Source: Rhizophagus clarus (Eukaryota; Glomeromycota; Glomeromycetes; Glomerales; Glomeraceae). From it: DNA of 64,000 nucleotides. A program made the position numbers and the translations under genes. Below, one piece after another: positions 57,570 to 64,000 of this stretch. Below the pieces are notes generated by a model. That model searched no databases. It had not been told where the DNA came from and was given only the letters and a program-made list of their open reading frames with translations. The stretch is taken from contig BLAL01000059.1 in NCBI GenBank assembly GCA_015698045.1, forward strand, positions 997,001-1,061,000. The letters are read 5' to 3'. How positions within the stretch are numbered: position 1 is the stretch's first letter; every line of letters begins with the position of its first letter.

Positions 57570-59060
57570 ATGACACTAAACCTTCCCGTTGAAATTCTTT
57601 ATGAAATATTAAACGAGTTTGTAATTCAAGATGATACAAAGGCTTTTAAAACACTATTCTCTTGTTTGCTCGTTAACAAGTTATGGTGTCAAATAACTGT
57701 ACCTATCTTATGGAGAGATCCTTGGAACTTTAAAATTTGGGATACTAGTAAATATAAACACCGATATAGAGCAATGTTTAATATATTGATTCTATTCTTA
57801 TCGGATAATTCTATAGAATACTTAAAAGAATATGGTATTGAATTTTTTACAATACAACCAAAGTATTCATTTAGATCAAACCCACGTCGAATTATAGATT
57901 ACAATACCTCAACTTTATTCAATTATCCAAGTTTTTGTAAAAATTTATCAATCTATCATATTAATAAAATGATAGATCTTGGCGAACATCAACTTCGTTA
58001 TTGTAAAACCTTTATCATCAAAGAGATTCTGAAATTATTTATATCTGAATCATCACATTTTCTATATATGCATATTGAAAACACTCAATATGATATAACT
58101 AGATTATTTAGTAATGATAAAACTTCTTTAGCTTTCTCACAAATAACTGAATTGATTATTGGCACAAAGGTTGAATCATCAATTTTACATCAATTATCAC
58201 AATTATGTCAAAATATCAAGAGGCTTAATCTAACTGGAATTGATTATCCAAATCAAGGAATGATTGATTTAATAAAAGTTCAAAAGAATCTTAATTATTT
58301 GGAATTTAATTCTAATTTGATTGATAAAAAAAAAGATAAACAAACTATTTCTTTAGGAAATATGTTAAAATTAAAATCAAATTCTATTATTTCACTTAAT
58401 TTTAAAAATGAACTACAAATCACTTTAGAAATATTACCTTATTTTACCCAAAATTTGAGAGAATTAAAGTTTGAAGTGAATACTAGACATAGACTCTTAA
58501 GCAGATTTTATTTAAAATTGGAATCAATTAAATTCAGCCAGTTAGAAAGTTTGGAGTGTAATTTACCTTTTAAAGTACTTGCAAAAGTAATAGAAAAGTC
58601 TGGTAATAAATTAAAAAGAATCATTCATAAAAAAGGTTGTTATAATTCTAATGAAATTGAATTCTTAATTAATGCTATTTCTTCTAATTGTTTTAAATTA
58701 AAATGTTTACATATTGAAATTAAAGATATTGATGATTTATTACAACTTTTAAATTTTTGTCAAGATTTAAAAGAATTAAAATTAAATTTATTATATTTTA
58801 ATATTAATAATCAATTATCTTTTTTTAAAATTTTAGCAAAAAATTCACCTTTAAATTTATATAAATTACAATTAAATAATATAAATATAACATATGAATT
58901 ATTTGAAAATTTTCTTAAAATGTGGCAAAAAAGACCAAATATGAAATCATTAAATTTGAATATTATTGGTTATTATTTTATTAATGACAAAGAAAAAATT
59001 GTAAAAAAATTTAAAAAAAATGGAGTATTAAATGAATTTAAATATAAAATTAATAAATAA
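57570..59060 (+). CDS. F-box protein with leucine-rich region, 496 residues, single exon
   Basis: The ATG at 57570 opens a frame that starts MTLNLPVEILYEILNEFV. Residues ~4-50 are an F-box (LPVEILYEIL, CLLVNKLWCQ, VPILWRDPWNF), the module that binds Skp1 in SCF ubiquitin ligases. The remaining 440 residues contain irregular leucine-rich repeats such as LSQLCQNIKRLNLTG and FCQDLKELKLNLLYF, likely the substrate-binding part. It has no intron and ends at TAA 59060; the length fits the large F-box families of Rhizophagus. A nuclear or cytosolic role in protein turnover is inferred from the family; the target is unknown. The coding sequence becomes steadily more AT-rich toward its end, but no stop or frameshift is seen. 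Confidence 0.9.
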   Translation: MTLNLPVEILYEILNEFVIQDDTKAFKTLFSCLLVNKLWCQITVPILWRDPWNFKIWDTSKYKHRYRAMFNILILFLSDNSIEYLKEYGIEFFTIQPKYSFRSNPRRIIDYNTSTLFNYPSFCKNLSIYHINKMIDLGEHQLRYCKTFIIKEILKLFISESSHFLYMHIENTQYDITRLFSNDKTSLAFSQITELIIGTKVESSILHQLSQLCQNIKRLNLTGIDYPNQGMIDLIKVQKNLNYLEFNSNLIDKKKDKQTISLGNMLKLKSNSIISLNFKNELQITLEILPYFTQNLRELKFEVNTRHRLLSRFYLKLESIKFSQLESLECNLPFKVLAKVIEKSGNKLKRIIHKKGCYNSNEIEFLINAISSNCFKLKCLHIEIKDIDDLLQLLNFCQDLKELKLNLLYFNINNQLSFFKILAKNSPLNLYKLQLNNINITYELFENFLKMWQKRPNMKSLNLNIIGYYFINDKEKIVKKFKKNGVLNEFKYKINK

Positions 59061-59800
59061 ATTTTATTATATAATAAAAATTTAAAATAAATTTATATAT
59101 AAATTTATATTACTTTTTTTACTATTATAATAATATAAATATAATATTTTTATAATATTATAAATTTAAAAATTTATAAATTAAAGATAAGTAATTTATT
59201 TTGTTAACAAATAAATATATATAGAAAAGTTTAATTAAAATACATAATTTTTGTAATATTATATAATTATAAGTTTATTATATTATAAAATTATATAATT
59301 CAAAACATTTTATATAAAATACATAATTTACAGTAAAATACAAGTTTTATTAACAATTTATTAAAAAAATTAAAAAATAATTATATAAAAATTAAAAAAA
59401 AAATTTTTTTTATTTTTTATCAAATATTTTATTGGTATTAAATTATGATAAATACTTAAACTTTCTTTTCATCCTTTTGATTTCTTCTTTATCTAATTAA
59501 TTTAACATTGTAACTTGTAAGTTTAACCTTGCATTATAAATTTAAAAATATATTATTTATCTCAAATACTTTTTTTTTAATGTTAAAAATATATATACAT
59601 TTATTAAATAAAAATAAGACTATAAAATAATTATTTCTAATTTATATATAGTACTTTTAGTTATTCAAATACTAATTAATCTATATTAGTTATACTAAAA
59701 AATTATATTATAATAAATTTTAATTGTAAAATTTATATTATATTTATTTTAATTTAAGCATATAAATATATGATTAGTAATTTTTTTTTTTATTTTTTTG
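59061..59800. other. no gene; extremely AT-rich 3' flank
   Basis: Almost pure A/T with short TATAAAT-like words and several A(7) or T(9) runs. Nothing coding. Confidence 0.5.
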
Positions 59801-61295
59801 TTAGAAATGAATACAATGGTTTTAGGACTTATATTGCCACACTATTAACCTCTATGATAAGATAGCTAACGACTAAAAAATCATTAATATGCTATTCCTC
59901 AGTGAAGTCTTAAGATACAGCGACGTCTCCCTCATGAAACACCACAACCCTTTGTTAAAATATGCAGCTATACTGTATATACTAATTCACCATAGTGCAG
60001 TCTCATTTAAAAGGAAATAACGTATACTATGCCCCTCAGTCTGCCTAAAAGCACCCTCACATAAACCCCATCCTTTTAAAATTAACCAATAAAAATTTTG
60101 TGTAATAAAAAAATAAATAAAAAGAAAATATAAACGAAATCTTTTAATTAGGGTAAATTAAAAGAAAGAACACCCTATACTTCTAAAATAAAACAGCTTA
60201 AAAATAGGCAGTGTAAAACATAATTACAACTGCACTATATTACATAAAAGAAAGACTACGCTATTAATAAAACCCAGTAGAAAAAAATTAAAAGCTTTGA
60301 TAATATTCTAAAATATACTTTATTTCAAAAAGTCCTAATAAGTGCTACAACTAGAACTTATTTCTTGTTACTTGGATGACTCTCTCTGCTTGTTTTCTAT
60401 ATATTTATTGAACAGTAAGAACTTCTGTAGACGTTTTGGTCTTTGAACCCATCATCGTCATCTTTTTTATAACGTCTATGAGCAAAGAATCCTCAGTTTT
60501 CATCTGTTTTTTACTATTCTTATTTTTAAAAATTGTTTCTGTCAAGTAGCTAGATAAGTATGTAAACAAAAAAGTTGTTTTTCATACTTTGTTTACTATT
60601 TTTTAACTGTTTTTCAAAATTATTTTTGAAAACTTTTTTTCTGAAAAATAGGCATAACGATCAGCAGAGTGAGTTTATTAATTCATATATGATTAGTAAT
60701 ATTAACAAATTCATTAAAAAAAATAACTTATCATCATTTTCAAATTACTGTGATCAGGTGATTTGTCAATCAATTAAAAAAAATATTAAAAACAGCTGAA
60801 AATAAATAAAAACAATTAATTTATCAAAATACTTTTATTAAACATATACAAGAAACACTTTTTATAAATATTTTTCTTAAAAAATACTAAACTTGACGCC
60901 TTTAACATTCTTTATTATATTTATAAGATGTTTTACAATGTGTTTTTTATTTATTAAAAACTAAAGATCTAAATAAAAAAAATAGTTAAAATAAAAAAAA
61001 AACAAAAAAAACAAAAAAAAAGAAAAAAAAACTAATAAAATAAAAAAATATTACCTGTTACTTAGTAGTGAACTTTTAAAATTGTTAGAAATCAGTTTTT
61101 AGGAATCAGTTTTTAGAAATCGGTCTCTAGGAATCAGAAGAATCAGTTTATAAGCTATTGTGGTAAAAAAAAGGGCAAATGATAAAAAAAATATTAGTAA
61201 AGTTTGTATAATGGTAGTTTAGCATTACACAGATCAAATAATGTCTGTAATATTTATAGTAAAAATGATTTTAATTTGTGTAATCTAAAATCAAT
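59800..61295 (-). repeat. dispersed repeat, copy B (inverted relative to 11.9-13.2 kb)
   Basis: Read on the minus strand from 61290, the landmarks ACTATAAATATTAC, GATCTGTGTAATGCTAAACT, CTACCATTATACA, CTGATTCCTAAAAACTGATT and AATTGATTGACAAATCACCT appear in the same order as in copy A. The 88-bp palindrome of copy A is missing here. No open frame of note exists. The 59800 boundary is a guess. Confidence 0.5.
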
Positions 61296-62340
61296 TTTTA
61301 TTTATATAAAAAAAGCTACTAATCACAGTAATTCAAAAATGGTAATAATAAAACAATTAAACTTATAAAAAAAGATTTTTTAAAAGATTTAAAAAATAAA
61401 AATAATTATAATAAAAGATTAAAAATGGTATTAAGATAAAAAAAAATAAGGTTATATATGAAGACTTTGTAATAGAAAGTATGAAATTCAAAAAAAATAA
61501 AAATTTAATTAATATTAAATTTACATTTATTTTAGTATAAAAAATATAATTAGCATATAAAGTAAATTTAAAATTTTTTTGAGTTTCATATCTATTTATT
61601 GCAAAGATCCCATATATTAATTAAAAAATATATTTAATATAACATATAAACCAAAATTAGTAAAAGATAGGAAGAAAAAAAAATAATTTCTGATTAATTA
61701 AAATTTGAATAATATAATAATTTTTGAATAATTATATGATTTTTTTCAGTTTTATTTAATTAAATTTGTTAAATAGATATTTTTTTAATTTTATTTTTTA
61801 TTTTTTTTTTCCGTAGTGCATTTATAGATTTATTAAAATTTTGTAAATTACATGAAAAATATAATTAATTAATTCTAATATGATTAATCTATAAACCATC
61901 TGTTATTTCAAAGAAATCCCATATGTGTACTGTTAGTTGACAAATCTTTTACACAAGTAAGCACGTGTGAAATAAGCGAAATGAGCTATCTTAGATATTA
62001 CATCCTTGTGATCATAGGAGGGTAATTTTATTTTTTAAGTAAAAAGAAAAAAAGAAGTTATATTAATTAATTTATTAAATCTATAAAAAAATAGATTCAT
62101 TAATACAATATTAATATACTGCAAATTATTATAAGATTTTCAAATAAAAAAATATAATCAGATTAAATAAAAAAAAAAAGATTTTTATTCTTTTTTAAAA
62201 TATTACTAAAATTTTTATATTTCTTTTATAAGATATTATTTTATGATTATAACTAGTTTTAACCAAGGGTGATATAATTCAGATGATATCACTTGATTGA
62301 TTTTTTATAATTTATTATTTTGATATAAGTGATTTGATCT
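61296..62340. other. no gene; AT-rich
   Basis: No coding signal. GATATCACTTGATTG-like words occur near 62285, related to the ATCACCT motifs further right. Confidence 0.4.
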
Positions 62341-63440
62341 GATTAATTTTTGCAGATTTTTTTATTTATTTTTTTTCTAGTTTCACATCAAACAGTTCTT
62401 TTTGCTTCTTCTTCATTTTTTTTCATTTTTTTTCACTTTCTCTCATTTTTTTTCATTCTTTTTTACTTCTTCTCATTTTTTTTCATTCTTTTTCACTTCC
62501 TCTCATTTTTTTCATTTCTTTCATTCTCTCCATTTTTTTTTGTTTCTTTTCACCCCTTTTTACTTGGTTAAAAGTATGCAAATATATTCTTTTTTTTCTT
62601 CTTTCATTTTCATTTTTCATTCTTCCTTGTTTTCATTTTTTTTTCCAATTCTTATTTCTCTTTTCTTTTTAGGTCTTAATTTCTTCCAGTTTTACATTAA
62701 ATTATGTTACTTCCTTTTTTTTCCTCTTTTTTTTTGTTTTCAATTTATTTTTTGTTTTTAATTCTTTTCTTTTTTAAGTTTTAGTTTTGCAAACAAAATA
62801 TCACGTTTTTTTTTTCTAATCTTTTTTTTCAAATTTGTTTTCATATTTCAATTTACTAACTCTATTTTTTCTTCTTTTTATGGTTTGTCTTTTCGTTAAT
62901 TTATTTCTCTTTTCTTTTTATTTTCACTTTCTTTCTTTTTTTCTTTTTATTTTCACTCCTTTTTCCTTTCATTCTTATGATCATTTCGTTCTCATCAACA
63001 TTTTGTCCTTATTATCATTTCATTTTCATGATCATTTCATCTTTATCATTATTTCATCTTATCATTGTTTTACCTCATCATTGTTTTACCTTTATTATCA
63101 TATCATCGTTTTATTCTTATCATCTTTTCGTTTGTCTTCTTTCTCCCCTCTTATTATCTTTTTATTTTCATCCCTTTTACTTTGTCCCTATTTCCTTTTA
63201 TTTTTAATTCTATACTTTTTTATTTTCACATCCTTTTCCTTATCTTTTCACTATCTTTCCTTTTTTACTATATTTTTCGTCCCTATTATTTTCTTTGTCT
63301 TCAATTATGCTTTATATCACCATTTCATCTTCCATTGTTTTTTTGTTTCTAATGATTCTTTTTTATTATTTCCATTTTTTCTCTTTTTTTTATCATTATT
63401 GTTAAACTTCTTTTTTTTATATCATTATTATCATTACTAA
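62341..63440 (+). repeat. 1.1-kb pyrimidine-rich tract with short degenerate repeats
   Basis: The plus strand is dominated by T and C. The first part repeats TTTTTTTCATTCTTTTTCAC-like words of roughly 28 bases. The later part repeats CATTATCATTTCATCTT and TCATTGTTTTACC words. The Phe/Leu/Ser-only open frames across it (62350-63440) are composition artefacts. Confidence 0.7.
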
Positions 63441-63650
63441 TTACATTAAAAATAAATAATTGTACTTTGATAAACAGTATTTGAATAAATAAAGTTATAG
63501 TTTAATATAATAAATTTTGTTATTTTTGTAATATGTAATATCAGGTTAATTATTTAACAGAAATATCAAATAAAAATTAAATTTTTTGCATAAGTGCGCA
63601 ATATTGAAATTTACAATAAATTTTAACCAATCAAATTTCATAAATTAATT
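63441..63650. other. spacer
   Basis: AT-rich, nothing recognisable. Confidence 0.4.
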
Positions 63651-63654
63651 ATGA

Positions 63655-63750
63655 GTGAAATCACCAGGTAAAATTTTTTATACATGTAAAATCACCTGAT
63701 TTTGGTAAATTATTTATAGGTGAAATCACCTAAGTGATTTTACCTAGAGA
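63655..63750. promoter_or_regulatory. cluster of palindromic ATCACCT motifs
   Basis: AAATCACC and its complement occur several times within 95 bases. AAAATCACCTGATTTT (63688-63703) is a 7-bp-stem palindrome. 63718-63745 is a 28-bp palindrome with two mismatched pairs, AGGTGAAATCAC facing GTGATTTTACCT. It could be a binding site for a dimeric protein or the end of a repeat element. Confidence 0.45.
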
Positions 63751-64000
63751 GCAAATTAGCAAGATTCTTATTTTATAATTTTTAAAAATATTTTATAATT
63801 ATATAGATAATAAAATAATAAATAAATTTTATATATTTTATTATAAAACTTTTAATTTTTTAAAAAAAATATTAAACTTGAATATAATTTTTAGCTTAAA
63901 ATTTAAATTGTATATAAACTGAAATAATCAGTAATTTTTTTTTTATTACATTTTATTTTTTTTATTTTTTTTAATTTTTTTTATATTTCTTTCATTTTAT
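63751..64000. other. AT-rich window end
   Basis: Nothing recognisable to the end of the window. Confidence 0.4.

Noticed and set aside
62350..63440. Four overlapping plus-strand frames rich in Phe, Ser and Leu
   Set aside because: They follow from the pyrimidine tract; several frames are open at once, which coding selection would not produce.
1..64000. CRISPR arrays, bacterial operons or rRNA genes
   Set aside because: Introns, eukaryotic gene families and transposons show a nuclear eukaryotic origin; tandem repeats present lack regular unique spacers.

Overview
The window looks like nuclear DNA of an arbuscular-mycorrhizal fungus close to Rhizophagus (Glomeromycotina). This is inferred from composition and gene families; no database search was run. 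The DNA is extremely AT-rich. Genes have short GT-AG introns. The protein families are those known to be expanded in that lineage: kelch proteins, tyrosine-kinase-like kinases with TPR/Sel1 repeats, and F-box proteins. Between them lies a dense litter of decayed transposons.

Layout. 0.7-5.5 kb holds a pogo/Tigger DNA transposon with TA target duplication. It is split by a 2.3-kb insertion that carries an unrecognised 534-residue ORF and has a 14-bp duplication and an A-rich tail, as retroposed DNA does. The Tigger lies 3 bp upstream of the start codon of a kelch gene (5.55-11.29 kb), which is itself frameshifted and broken by a 3.7-kb insertion in its last intron. 11.9-14.6 kb holds a dispersed repeat with an 88-bp palindromic MITE, followed by a 1.3-kb G-poor minisatellite. 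16.3-19.1 kb holds an inverted duplication and a LINE RNase-H relic. 20-20.9 kb is a second kelch pseudogene.

22.9-26.0 kb is an apparently intact three-exon TPR-kinase gene. 26.8-34 kb is a graveyard: a PIF1-like helicase relic, LINE reverse-transcriptase and RNase-H-like relics, a TGTCCAGA/TCTGGACA array and unrecognised gene relics. 35.9-37.35 kb is a third kelch locus with all frames open, six exons and a secreted product lacking the membrane anchor. 38.4-43.9 kb is mostly non-coding with duplicated fragments.

The right part carries most of the intact genes: a polytopic spermidine-synthase-like protein (44.0-46.2 kb, minus, six exons), a 7-TM protein (52.2-53.4 kb, three exons), a class I SAM methyltransferase (55.4-57.1 kb, five exons) and a single-exon F-box protein (57.6-59.1 kb). 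A tandem array of roughly 500-730-bp units lies at 47.6-49.5 kb. A second, inverted copy of the 11.9-13.2 kb repeat lies at 59.8-61.3 kb. A pyrimidine-rich tract and palindromic ATCACCT motifs close the window.

The genes form no operon or visible pathway. They look like independent signalling, surface and metabolic genes, three of them kelch paralogues, embedded in mobile DNA. No rRNA, convincing tRNA or CRISPR array was seen. The best candidates for something undescribed are the unknown ORF in the nested insertion (3.06-5.39 kb), the palindromic MITE with its empty site elsewhere in the window, and the TGTCCAGA-motif array. All exon joins are read from splice motifs and paralogue comparison, not from transcripts.
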